This document shows positions 1-11,560 of a stretch of 64,000 nt of DNA, piece after piece. Both the position numbers and the translations under genes were made by a program. Each line of letters starts with the position of its first letter. The first letter of the stretch is position 1. The notes beneath the pieces were generated by a model. The model did not search any database, was not told where the DNA came from, and worked only from the letters and a program-made list of their open reading frames with translations. Origin of the DNA: Macrobrachium rosenbergii (lineage: Eukaryota; Arthropoda; Malacostraca; Decapoda; Palaemonidae); assembly GCF_040412425.1 (NCBI RefSeq), contig NC_089749.1:8063662-8127661 (forward strand), in the 5' to 3' direction.

Positions 1-174
1 ACTGAGAATTGGATGACTTTGATACTAAGGAATCGAAAATACCGTTCAGTCGACGATGGCCGGAAAACTGACTAATCAGTAAAAGAAAATAATTCCAGTA
101 AAATGAAAGAGGTCAGGTCAGAAAGTGACCTTTTACAGCTACTGGATGCTAAAAAGACCGAGTATAGTGCTGTA
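1..174. other. Unique left flank, no feature recognised
   Basis: AT-rich single-copy-looking sequence. I see no ORF of note, no RNA gene and no tandem structure before the 22-bp repeats begin at 175. Confidence 0.5.
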
Positions 175-262
175 TGAAACTCTCAGCCACGGCCCATGAA
201 ACTCCCAGCCCCTGCCCATGAAACTCTCAGCCGCTGCCCATGAAACTTTCACCCACGGCCCG
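175..262 (+). repeat. Short tandem repeat, 4 x 22 bp
   Basis: Four consecutive 22-bp units start at 175, 197, 219 and 241. Each begins TGAAACT, continues with a CTCAGCC-like core and ends in GCCCA or GCCCG. They differ by a few substitutions and not by indels. The run leads directly into the sequence before the palindrome at 338, so it may be the expanded start of that dispersed element; the last unit continues into CGGTGGTGTCCTG. Confidence 0.85.
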
Positions 263-337
263 GTGGTGTCCTGTGTTGCTGGTACCTACAGCGGTGACAG
301 ACGCACGATCATGGCTAACTTTAATCTTAAATAAAAT

Positions 338-438
338 AAAAACTACTGAGGCTAGAGGGCTGCAATTTGGTATGTTTGATGACTGGAGGGTGGATGACCA
401 ACATACCAATTTGCAGTCCTCTAGCCTCAGTGGTTTTT
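338..438. repeat. Imperfect palindrome, 39-bp arms (MITE-like dispersed element)
   Basis: The left arm (338-376) and right arm (400-438) are reverse complements apart from about three mismatches, with a 23-nt spacer between. The arms contain ACTGAGGCTAGAGG and its complement. The structure would form a long hairpin in single-stranded DNA or RNA. I recall near-identical palindromes as abundant dispersed repeats in decapod crustacean sequences, probably as part of a longer unit that includes the TGAAACTCTCAGCC words upstream. This family match is from memory. No transposase is present, so a non-autonomous element is the best guess. Confidence 0.75.
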
Positions 439-496
439 AAGATCTGTGGGCGTACTAAAAAAGTAGGAAAAAAATTAAAGTATTTCGTTTGGTAAT

Positions 497-500
<4 letters not shown>

Positions 501-534
<34 letters not shown>
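501..534. repeat. (CT)n microsatellite
   Basis: An uninterrupted CT dinucleotide run of about 17 copies, roughly 70 bp before the first recognisable satellite monomer. A longer (CT)n lies just beyond the other end of the array at 57,088. Confidence 0.95.
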
Positions 535-536
<2 letters not shown>

Positions 537-603
537 ATAAGTTACTGATGTAGTAACTATAAGTGAAATTAAAATGCCGCATTATAAAATTCATATAAGC
601 ATT

Positions 604-1023
604 ATTGCAGAGTCTTGTTGCAAAAATTAAATAAGATAACCTTTCACTTCTTTTGCAATGATCTGAGCAGTTGCAGAGTCTTGTTGTAAAAACAAGGAAA
701 AATATACAGCCTTCCGCCTTTCACTTCTCTTGCAATGATCTGAGCAGTTGCAGAGTCTTGTTGCAAAAACAAGGAAAATATACAGTCAACCGTTTCACTT
801 CTCTTGCAATGATCTGGCAGTTGCAGAGTCTGTTGCAAAACAAGGAAAAATATACAGCCTAACCTTTCACCTCTTGCAATGATCTGAGCAGTTGCAGAGT
901 CTTGTTGCAAAACAAGGAAAATACAGCCCTAACCTTTCACTTCTCTTGCAATGATCTGAGCAGTTTCAGAGTCTTGTTGCAAAAGGAAGAATATACAGCC
1001 CAACCTTTCACTTCTCTTGCAAT

Positions 1024-1082
<59 letters not shown>

Positions 1083-1745
1083 TCACTCTCTCTGTTTCCG
1101 CAGTTCGTTGAAAAATTCAGAAATCTTGCAAATACTTGTTGCAGGGCAATCCTGCAACCTTTCACTTCCCTTGCAATGATCTGAGCAGTTGCAGAGTCTC
1201 ACAAACAAGGAAAAATGCACTTTCGCCGGAGCGCAAATGATCTGAGCAGTTGGTCTTGTTGCAAAACAAGGAAGAATTTTTTGTGTTCAATTGCAATGAT
1301 CTGAGTATTCTCTTGTTGCTAAAACAAAAACATTGGAAGAATATCCAGCCCAACCTCACTTCTTTTTTGAGCAGTTGCAGGGTCTTGTTGCAAAAACAAG
1401 GAAGAATATCAGCCAACCTCCACTTCTCTTGCAATTGCTCTGAGCAGTTGCAGTAGTCTTGTTGAAAAACAAGGAAGAATATACAGCCCAACCTTTCACT
1501 TCTCTTGCAATGATCTGAGCAGTTGCAGAGTCTTGTTAAAAACAAGGAAGAATATACAGCCTAACCTACCTCACTTCTCTTGCAATGATCTGAGCAGTTG
1601 CAAGTCTTGTTTTAAAACAAGGAAGAATATTTTTTTCTTCTCTCTTGCAATGATCTCAGAGTTGCAGAGTCTTGTTGAAAAACAAGAGGCTGAGGCAGTT
1701 GCAGAGTCTTGTTGCAAAACAAGGAAGAATAATAAGCCCAACCTT
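604..1745 (+). repeat. Proximal array edge, degraded monomers
   Basis: The first recognisable word is ATTGCAGAGTCTTG at about 604. Monomers here are shortened and rearranged: missing TCTTGTT pieces, an A-rich insertion near 1320-1350, and partial units at 1200-1450. Length varies from unit to unit, as expected at an array margin where homogenisation is weak. Confidence 0.8.
1026..1092. repeat. (CT)n microsatellite inside a satellite monomer
   Basis: A monomer reading TTGCAATGATCT runs straight into about 28 CT dinucleotides with one TATCT interruption, followed by TTCACTCTCTCTG. The monomer body does not resume in register; satellite words return at about 1130-1160. Confidence 0.9.
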
Positions 1746-2039
1746 TCACTTCTCTTGCAATGATCTGAGCAGTTGCAGAGTCTTGTTGCAAAAACAAGGA
1801 AAAATATACAGCCCAACCTTTTCACTTCTCTTGCAATGATCTGAGCAGTTGCAGATCTTGTTGCAAAAACAAGGAAAAAATACAGCCCAACCTTTCACTT
1901 CTCTTGCAATGATCTGAGCAGTTGCAGAGTCTTGTTGCAAAAAACAAGGAAGAATATACAGCCTTTTGTCTGAGCAGTTGCAGAGTCTTGTTGCAAAAAC
2001 AAGGAAAAATACAGCCCAACCTTTCACTTCTCTTGCAAT

Positions 2040-3115
2040 GATCTGAGCAGTTGCAGAGTCTTGTTGCAAAAACAAGGAAGAATATACAGCCCAACCTTTC
2101 ACTTCTCTTGCAATGATCTGAGCAGTTGCAGAGTCTTGTTGCAAAAACAAGGAAGAAATATACAGCCAACCTTTCACTTCTCTTGCAATGATCTGAGCAG
2201 TTGCAGAGTCTTGTTGCAAAAACAAGGAAGAATATACAGCCCAACCTTTCACTTCTCTTGCAATGATCTGAGCAGTTGCAGAGTCTTGTTGCAAAAACAA
2301 GGAAGAATATACAGCCCAACCTTTCACTTCTCTTGCAATGATCTGAGCAGTTGCAGAGTCTTGTTGCAAAAACAAGGAAGAATATACAGCCCAACCTTTC
2401 ACTTCTCTTGCAATGATGAGCAGTTGCAGAGTCTTGTTGCAAAAACAAGGAAGAATATACAGCCCAACCTCTGTTTCTCTTGCAATGATCTGAGCAGTTG
2501 CAGAGTCTTGTTGCAAAAACAAGGAAGAATATACAGCCCAACCTTTCACTTCTCTTGCAATGATCTGAGCAGTTGCAGAGTCTTGTTGCAAAAACAAGGA
2601 AGAATATACAGCCCAACCTTTCACTTCTCTTGCAATGATCTGAGCAGTTGCAGAGTCTTGTTGAAAAACAAAAGAATATACAGCCCAACCTTTCACTTCT
2701 CTTGCAATGATCTGAGCAGTTGCAGAGTCTTGTTGCAAAAACAAGGAAGAATATACAGCCCAACCTTTTACTTCTCTTGCAATGATCTGATCAGTTGCAG
2801 AGTCTTGTTGCAAAAAACAAGGAAGAATATACAGCCTAACCTTTCACTTCTCTTGCAATGATCTGAGCAGTTGCAGAGTCTTGTTGCAAAAACAAGGAAG
2901 AATATACAGCCCAACCTTTCACTTCTCTTGCAATGATCTGAGCAGTTGCAGAGTCTTGTTGCAAAAACAAGGAAGAATATACAGCCCAACCTTTCACTTC
3001 TCTTGCAATGATCTGAGCAGTTGCAGAGTCTTGTTGCAAAAACAAGGAAGAATATACAGCCCAACCTTTCACTTCTCTTGCAATGATCTGAGCAGTTGCA
3101 GAGTCTTGTTGCAAA
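2040..3115 (+). repeat. Homogenised satellite block (class 1 monomers)
   Basis: Many consecutive units are exactly 75 bp and near-identical, of the GAAGAATATACAGCCCAACC class with CTCTTGC and TTGCAGAG. Small defects such as a 3-bp loss near 2416 and a monomer lacking several bases near 2665 are exceptions. It is the best place in the window to read the monomer consensus. Confidence 0.9.
2180..2226 (+). other. Paired stem-loops of the monomer (example unit)
   Basis: Hairpin 1 pairs CTCTTGCAA (2180-2188) with TTGCAGAG (2201-2208), an 8-bp stem with one bulged T and a 12-nt loop that holds GATC. After a single T, hairpin 2 pairs CTTGTT (2210-2215) with AACAAG (2221-2226), a perfect 6-bp stem with loop GCAAA. 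The same layout recurs in most class 1 units. Pairing is read directly from the sequence; whether it forms or matters is unknown. Confidence 0.75.
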
Positions 3116-6100
3116 ACAAGGAAGAATATAAGCCCAACCTTTCACTTCTCTTGATCTGAGCAGTTGCAGAGTCTTGTTGAAAAAACAAGAAAATATACAG
3201 CCCAACCTTTCATCTGAGCAGTTGCAGAGTCTTGTTGCAAAAACAAGAAAAATATAAATATTCCTTTCAGCAGTTCTCTTGGAAGAATATGCAAGCAGTT
3301 GCAGAGTCTTGTTGCAAAAACAAGGAAGAATATACAGCCCAACCTTTCACTTCTTTTGCAATTGAGCAGTTGCAGAGTCTTGTTGCAAAAACAAGGAAAA
3401 ATATACAGCCTAACCTTTCACTTCTCTTGCAATGATCTTCTCTTGGAAAAAAAAACAAGGAAAAATATACAGCCTAACCTTTCAGCCTGAATGGTCTGAG
3501 CAGTTGCAGAGTCTTGTTGCAAAAACAAGGAAGAATATACTTTTACTCTTTGCAATGATCTGAGCAGTTGCAGAGTCTTGTTGCAAAAACAAGGAAAAAT
3601 ATACAGCCCAACCTTTTACTTCTCTTGCAATGATCTGAACAGTTGCCTTGTTGCAAAACAAGGAAAAATATGCAGCCAAACCTTTCACTTCTCTTGCAAT
3701 GATCTGAGCAGTTGCAGAGTCTTGTTGCAAAAACAAGGAAGAATATACAGCCTAACCTTTCACTTCTCTTGCAATGATCTGAGCAGTTGCAGAGTCTTGT
3801 TGCAAAAACAAGGAAAAATATATAGCCTAACCTTTCACTTCTCTTGCAATGATCTGAGCAGTTGCAGAGTCTTGTTGCAAAAAACAGGACAAATATACAG
3901 CCTAACCTTTCACTTCTCTTTGCAGAGTCTTGCAAAACAATCTAAAACCTTTCAGTTGCAGAGTCTTGTTGCAAAAACAAGGAAGAATATACAGCCCAAC
4001 CTTTCACTTCTCTTGCAATGATCTGAGCAGTTGCAGAGTCTTGTTGCAAAAACAAGGAAGAATATACAGCCCAACCTTTCACTTCTCTTGCAATCTTGCA
4101 ATGAATCTGAGCAGTTGCAGAGTCTTGTTGCAAAAACAAGGAAGAAATATATTTCACTTCTCTTGCAATGATCTGAACAGTTGCAGAGTCTTGTTGCAAA
4201 AACAAGGAAGAATATACAGCCAACCTTTCACTTCTCTTGCAATGATCTGAGCAGTTGCAGAGTCTTGTTGCAAAACAAGGAAGAATATCTCCTTTCACTT
4301 CTCTTGCAATGATCTGAGCAGTTGCAGAGTCTTGTTGCAAAAACAAGGAAGAATATACAGCCTAACCTTTCACTTCTCTTGCAATGATCTGAGCAGTTGC
4401 AGAGTCTTGAAAAACAAGGAAGAATATGCAGTTCTCTTGCAATGATCTTTGCAGAGTCTTGTTGCAAAACAAGGAAAAATATACAGCCTAACCTTTCACT
4501 TCTCTTGCAATGATCTGAGCAGTTGCAGAGTCTTGTTGCAAAAACAAGGAAAAATATGCAGCCAAACCTTTCACTTCTCTTTGCAAAAACAAGGAAAAAA
4601 TATACAGCCCAACCTTTCACTTCTCTTGCAATGATCTGAGCAGTTGCAGAGTCTTGTTGCAAAAACAAGGAAACCTTTCACTTCTTTTTGCAATGATCTG
4701 AGCAGTTGCAGAGTCTTGTTGCCAAGGAAGAATATACAGCCTAACCTTTCACTTCTCTTGCAATGATCTGAGCAGTTGCAGAGTCTTGTTGCAAAAACAA
4801 GGAAGAATATACAGCCCAACCTTTTACTTCTCTTGCAATGATCTGAGCAGTTGCAGAGTCTTGTTGCAAAAACAAGGAAGAATATACAGCAGAGTCTTGT
4901 TGCAAAACAACCTTTTTCACTTCTCTTGCAATGATCTGAGCAGTTGCAGAGTCTTGTTGCAAAAACAAGGAAGAATATACAGCTTTCAACCTTTCACTTC
5001 TCTTGCAATGATCTGAGCAGTTGCAGAGTCTTGTTGCAAAAACAAGGAAACAAATATACAGCCAATGATCTGAGCAACCTTTCACTTCTCTTGCAATGAT
5101 CTGAGCAGTTGCAGAGTCTTGTTGAAAAACAAGGAAGAATATACAGCCAAACATTTCTTCTCTTGCAATGATCTGAGCTTGTTGCAAAAACAAGGAAAAA
5201 TATAAAGCCCAACCTTTCACTTCTCTTGCAATGATCTGAGCAGTTGCAGAGTCTTGTTAAAAACAAGGAAGAATATACAGCCCAACCTTTCACTTCTCTT
5301 GCAATGATCTGAGCAGTTGCAGAGTCTTGTTGCAAAAACAAGGGAAGAATATACAGCCTAACCTTTCACTGATCTGAGTCTTGCAGAGTCTTGTTGCAAA
5401 AACAAGGAAGAATATACAGCAGTTTCTCTTGCAATGTCCCCAGTTGCAGAGTCTTGTTGCAAAACAAGGAAGAATATACAGCCTAACCTTTCACTTCTCT
5501 TTTGCAATGATCTGAACAGTTGCAGAGTCTTGTTGCAAAAACAAGGAAGAATATACAGCCCAACCTTTCACTTCTCTTGCAATGATCTGAGCAGTTGCAG
5601 AGTCTTGAAAAACAAGGAAGAATATACAGCCAAACCTTTCACTTCTTTGCAATGATCTGAGCAGTTGCAGAGTCTTGTTGCAAAAACAAGGAAGAATATA
5701 CAGCCCAACCTTTCACTTCTCTTGCAATGATCTGAGCAGTTGCAGAGTCTTGTTGCAAAAACAAGGAAAATATGCAGCCAACCTTTCACTTCTTTGCAAT
5801 GATCTGAGCAGTTGCAGAGTCTTGTTGCAAAAACAAGGAAAAAATATACAGCCCAACCTTTCACTTCTCTTGCAATGATCTGAGCAGTTGCAGAGTCTTG
5901 TTGCAAAACAAGGAAGAATATACAGCCCAACCTTTCACTTCTCTTGCAATGATCTGAGCAGTTGCAGAGTCTTGTTGCAAAAACAAGGAAGAATATACAG
6001 CCTAACCTTTCACTTCTCTTGCAATGATCTGAGCAGTTGCAGAGTCTTGTTGCAAAAACAAGGAAAAATATGCAGCCAAACCTTTCACTTCTCAATGATC

Positions 6101-8689
6101 TGAGCAGTTGCAGAGTCTTGAGCAAAAACAAGTATACAGAACCTTTCACTTCTCTTGCAAATCTGAGCAGTTGCAAGTCTTGTTGCAAAAACAAGGAAGA
6201 ATATACAGCCCAACCTTTCACTTCTCTTGCAATGATCTGAGCAGTTGCAGAGTCTTGTTGCAAAAACAAGGAAGAATATACAGCCCAACCTTTCACTTCT
6301 CTTGCAATGATCTGAGCAGTTGCAGAGTCTTGTTGCAAAAACAAGGAAGAATATACAGCCTAACCTTTCACTTCTCTTGCAATGATCTGAGCAGCAGAGT
6401 CTTGTTGCAAAAAACAAGGAAGAATCAGCCTAACCTTTCACTTCTCTTACAATGATCTGAGCAGTTGCAGAAAAACAAGGAAAATATACAGCCCTTTCAC
6501 TTCTCTTGCAATGATCTGAGCAGTTGCAAGTGTTCAAAAACAAGGAAGAATATACTTCTCTTGCAATGATCTGAGCAGTTGCAGAGTCTTGCAAAAACAA
6601 AGGAAGAATGATTTCTTCTCTTGCAATGATCTGAGCAGTTGCAGAGTCTTGTTGCAAAAACAAGGAAAAATATACAGCCTAACCTTTCACTTCTCTTGCA
6701 ATGATCTGAGCAGTTGCAGAGTCTTGTTGCAAAAACAAGGAAGAATATACAGCCCAACCTTTCACTTCTCTTGCAATGATCTGAGCAGTTGCAGAGTCTT
6801 GTTGCAAAAAAGGAAGAATATACAGCCCAACCTTTCACTTCTCTTGCAATGATCTGAGCATAGAGTCTTGTTGAAAAAACAAGGAAGAATATACAGCCTA
6901 ACCTTTCACTTCTCTTGCAATGATCTGAGCAGTTGCAGAGTCTTGTTGCAAAACCTTTCACTTCTTTTGCAATGATCTGAGCAGTTGCAGAGTCTTGTTG
7001 CAAAAACAAAGGAAGAATATACAGCCCAACCTTTCACTTCTCTTGCAATGATCTGAGCAGTTGCAGAGTCTTGTTGCAAAAACAAGGAAAAATATGCAGC
7101 CAAACCTTTCACTTCTTTGCAATGATCTGAGCAGTTGCAGTCTTGTTGCAAAAACAAGGAAGAATATACAGCCCAACCTTTCACTTCTCTTGCAATGATC
7201 TGAGCAGTTGCAGAGTCTTGTTGCAAAAACAAGGAAGAATATACAGCTGAGCAGTTGCAACTTGTTAAAAACAAGGAGAATTTCACTTCTCTTGCAATGA
7301 TCTGAGCAGTTGCAGAGTCTTGTTGCAAAAACAAGGAAGCAATGATACAGTTTCAGCTTGTTGCAAAAACAGGAAGAATATACAGCCTAACTTCCTTTTT
7401 ACTTCTCTTGCAATGATCTGAGCAGTTGCAGAGTCTTGTTGCAAAAACAAGGAAGAATATACAATAAACTTCTCTTGCAATGATCTGAGCAGTTGCAGAG
7501 TCTTGTTGCAAAAACAAGGAAGAATATACAGCCCAACCTTTCACTTCTCTTGCAATGATCTGAGCAGTTGCAGAGTCTTGTTGCAAAAACAAGGAAGAAT
7601 ATACAGCCAACCTTTCACTTCTTTGCAATGATCTGAGCAGTTGCAGAGTCTTGTTGCAAAACAAGGAAGAATATACAGCCCAACCTTTCACTTCTCTTGC
7701 AATGATCTGAGCAGTTGCAGAGTCTTGTTGCAAAAACAAGGAAGAATGCAAAACCTTTCACTTCTCTTGCAATGATCTGAAGTTGCAGAGTCTTGTTGCA
7801 AAAACAAGGAAGAATATACAGCCCAACCTTTTACTTCTCTTGCAATGATCTGAGCAGTTGCAGAGTCTTGTTGAAAAACAAGGAAAAATATGCAGCCAAA
7901 CCTTTCACTTCTCTTGCAATGATCTGAGCAGTTGCAGAGTCTTGTTGCAAAAACAAGGAAAAATATGCAGCCAAACCTTTCACTTCTTTTGCAATGATCT
8001 GAAAGTTGCAGAGTCTTGTTGCAAAAACAAGGAAGAATATACAGCCCAACCTTTCACTTCTCTTGCAATGATCTGAGCAGTTGCAGAGTCTTGTTGCAAA
8101 ACAAGGAAGAATATGCAGCCCAACCTTTCACTTCTCTTGCAATGATCTGAGCAGTTGCAGAGTCTTGTTGCAAAAACAAGGGAAAATATACAGCCCAACC
8201 TTTCACTTCTCTTTGCAATGATCTGAGCAGTTGCAGAGTCTTGTTACAAAACAAGGAAAAATATGCAGCCAAACTTTTCACTTCTTTTGCAATGATCTGA
8301 GCAGTTGCAGAGTCTTGTTGCAAAAACAAGGAAGAATATACAGCTAACCTTTTACTTCTCTTGCAATGATCTGAGCAGTTGCAGAGTCTTGTTGCAAAAA
8401 CAAGGAAAAATATGCAGCCAAACCTTTCACTTCTCTTGCAATGATCTGAGCAGTTGCAGAGTCTTGTTGCAAAAACAAGGAAAAATATACAGCCTAACCT
8501 TTCACTTCTCTTGCAATGATCTGAGCAGTTGCAGAGTCTTGTTGCAAAAACAAGGAAAAATATACAGCCTAACCTTTCACTTCTCTTGCAATGATCTGAG
8601 CAGTTGCAGAGTCTTGTTGAAAACAAGGAAGAATATACAGCCTAACCTTTCACTTCTCTTGCAATGATCTGAGCAGTTGCAGAGTCTTG

Positions 8690-9210
8690 TTGCAAAAACA
8701 AGGAAAAATATGCAGCCAAACCTTTCACTTCTTTTGCAATGATCTGAGCAGTTTCAGAGTCTTAATGCAAAAACAAGGAAAAATATGCAGCCAAACCTTT
8801 CACTTCTCTTGCAATGATCTGAGCAGTTGCAGAGTCTTGTTGCAAAAACAAGGAAAAATATGCAGCCAAACCTTTCACTTCTTTTGCAATGATCTGAGCA
8901 GTTTCAGAGTCTTGTTGCAAAAACAAGGAAGAATATACAGCCTAACCTTTCACTTCTCTTGCAATGATCTGAGCAGTTGCAGAGTCTTGTTGCAAAAACA
9001 AGGAAAAATATGCAGCCAAACCTTTCACTTCTTTTTGCAATGATCTGAGGCAGTTGCAGAGTCTTGTTGCAAAAACAGGAAAATATACAACCCAACCTTT
9101 CACTTCTCTTGCAATGATCTGAGCAGTTGCAGAGTCTTGTTGCAAAACAAGGAAAAATATGCAGCCAAACCTTTCACTTCTTTGCAATGATCTGAGCAGT
9201 TTCAGAGTCT
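8690..9210 (+). repeat. 150-bp dimeric higher-order repeat
   Basis: Units with GAAAAATATGCAGCCAAACC, CTTTTGC and TTTCAGAG (class 2) alternate with units carrying CTCTTGC and TTGCAGAG. The class 2 TTTCAGAGTC word recurs at 150-bp spacing (8757 to 8907), and again about 298 bp later after small deletions. The same dimer is at 41,700-42,030. Confidence 0.75.
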
Positions 9211-11290
9211 TGTTGCAAAACAAGGAAGAATATACAGCCTAACCTTTCACTTCTCTTGCAATGATCTGAGCAGTTGCAGAGTCTTGTTGCAAAAACAAGG
9301 AAAAATATGCAGCAAACCTTTCACTTCTTTGCAATGATCTGAGCAGTTGCAGAGTCTTGTTGCAAAACAAGGAAAAATATGCAGCCAAACCTTTCACTTC
9401 TTTGCAATGATCTGAGCAGTTTCAGAGTCTTGTTGCAAAAACAAGGAAGAATATACAGCCAAACCTTTCTTCTCTTCCAATGATCTGAGCAGTTGCAGAG
9501 TCTTGTTGCAAAAACAAGGAAAAATATGCAGCCAAACCTTTCACTTCTCTTGCAATGATCTGAGCAGTTGCAGAGTCTTGTTGCAAAAACAAGGAAAATA
9601 TGCAGCAAACCTTTCACTTCTTTTGCAATGATCTGAGCAGTTGCAGAGTCTTGTTGCAAAAACAAGGAAGAATATACAGCCTAACCTTTCACTTCTCTTT
9701 GCAATGATCTGAGCAGTTGCAGAGTCTTGTTGCAAAAAGGAAGAAGGGAAAATATCTGAGCAGCTTGCAAGTCCTATTCACTTCTCTTTTGCAATGATCT
9801 GAGCAGTTTCAGAGTCTTGATGCAAAAACAAGGAAGAATATACAGCCTAACCTTTCACTTCTCTTGCAATCTGAGCAGTTGCAGAGTCTTGTTGCAAAAC
9901 AAGGAAAATATGCAGCCCAACCTTTCACTTCTCTTGCAATGATCTGAGCAGAGTCTTGTTGCAAAACAAGGAAGAATATGCAGCCAACCTTTCACTTCTT
10001 TTGCAATGATCTGAGCAGTTGCAGAGTCTTGTTGCAAAAACAAGGAAGAAATATACAGCCTAACCTTTCACTTCTCTTGCAATGATCTGAGTGTTGCAGA
10101 GTCTTGTTGCAAAAAGGAAAGAATATGCAGCCTAACCTTTCACTTCTTTTGCAATGATCTGAGCAGTTTCAGAGTCTTGTTGCAAAAACAAGGAAGAATA
10201 TACAGCCTAACCTTTCACTTCTCTTGCAATGATCTGAGCAGTTGCAGAGTCTTGTTGCAAAACAAGGGAAAATATGCAGCCAAACCTTTCACTTCTTTTG
10301 CAATGATCTGAGCAGTTTCAGTCTTGTTGCAAAAACAAGGAAGAATATACAGCCCAACCTTTCACTTCTCTTGCAATGATCTGAGCAGTTGCAGAGTCTT
10401 GTTGCAAAAACAAGGAAGAATATGCAGCCCTAACCTTCACTTCTTTTGCAATGATCTGAGCAGTTGCAGAGTCTTGTTAAAAACAAGGAAAATATGCAGC
10501 CTAACCTTTCACTTCTCTTGCAATGATCTGAGCAGATGCAGAGTCTTGTTGCAAAAACAAGGAAAATATGCAGCCAACCTTTCACTTCTTTTGCAATGAT
10601 CTGAGCAGTTTCAGAGTCTTGTTGCAAAAACAAGGAAGAATATACAGCCTAACCTTTCACTTCTCTTGCAATGATCTGAGCAGTTGCAGAGTCTTACAGA
10701 GGAAAAATTGCAAAAACAAGGAAAGATACAGCCTAACCTTTCACTTCTCTTGCAATGATCTGAGCAGTTGCAGAGTCTTGTTGCAAAAACAAGGAAGAAT
10801 ATACAAAACCTTTCACTTCTCTTGCAATGATCTGAGCAGTTGCAGAGTCTTGTTGCAAAACAAGGAAAAATATGCAGCCAACCTTTCACTTCTCTTGCAA
10901 TGATCTGAGCAGTTGCAGAGTCTTGTTGCAAAACAAGGAAGAATATGCAGCCTAACCTTTCACTTCTCTTGCAATGATCCCCAGGCAGTTGCAGAGTCTT
11001 GTTGCAAAAACAAGGAAAAATATGCAGCCTAACCTTTCACTCTTGCAATGATCTGAGCAGTTGCAGAGTCTTGTTGCAAAACAAGGAAGAATATACAGCC
11101 TAACCTTTCACTTCTCTTGCAATGATCTGAGCAGTTGCAGAGTCTTGTTGCAAAAACAAGGAAAATATGCAGCCAAACCTTTCACTTCTCTTGCAATGAT
11201 CTGAGCAGTTGCAGTCTTGTTGCAAAACAAGGAGAATCTTGTTTTCACTTCTCTTGCAAAGTTGCAGAGTCTTGTTTAAAAACAATATGC

Positions 11291-11560
11291 AGCCCAACCT
11301 TTTACTTCTCTTGCAATGATCTGATCAGTTGCAGAGTCTTGTTGCAAAAACAAGGAAGAATATACAGCTAACCTTTCACTTCTCTTACAATGATCTGAGC
11401 AGTTGCAGAGTCTTGTTGCAAAAACAAGGAAGAATATACAGCCTAATCTTTCACTTCTTTTGCAATGATCTGAGCAGTTGCAGTCTTGTTGCAAAAACAA
11501 GGAAGAATATACAGCTAACCTTTCACTTCTCTTGCAATGATCTGAACAGTTGCAGAGTCT
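11291..11560 (+). repeat. Four-unit variant haplotype, copy 1
   Basis: Four successive monomers carry rare markers in fixed order: GATCTGATCAG, then CTTACAATG, then TAATCTTTCAC with CTTTTGC, then GATCTGAACAG. The same order recurs at 19,384-19,650, about 8.1 kb away. Confidence 0.7.

Noticed and set aside
1746..2813. A 355-codon minus-strand open frame made of a 25-residue repeat, and similar long frames on both strands through the array
   Set aside because: A 75-bp stop-free monomer automatically yields long frames. Frames are open on both strands at once and are broken every few units by 1-2 base indels. There is no non-repetitive domain, so these are not genes.
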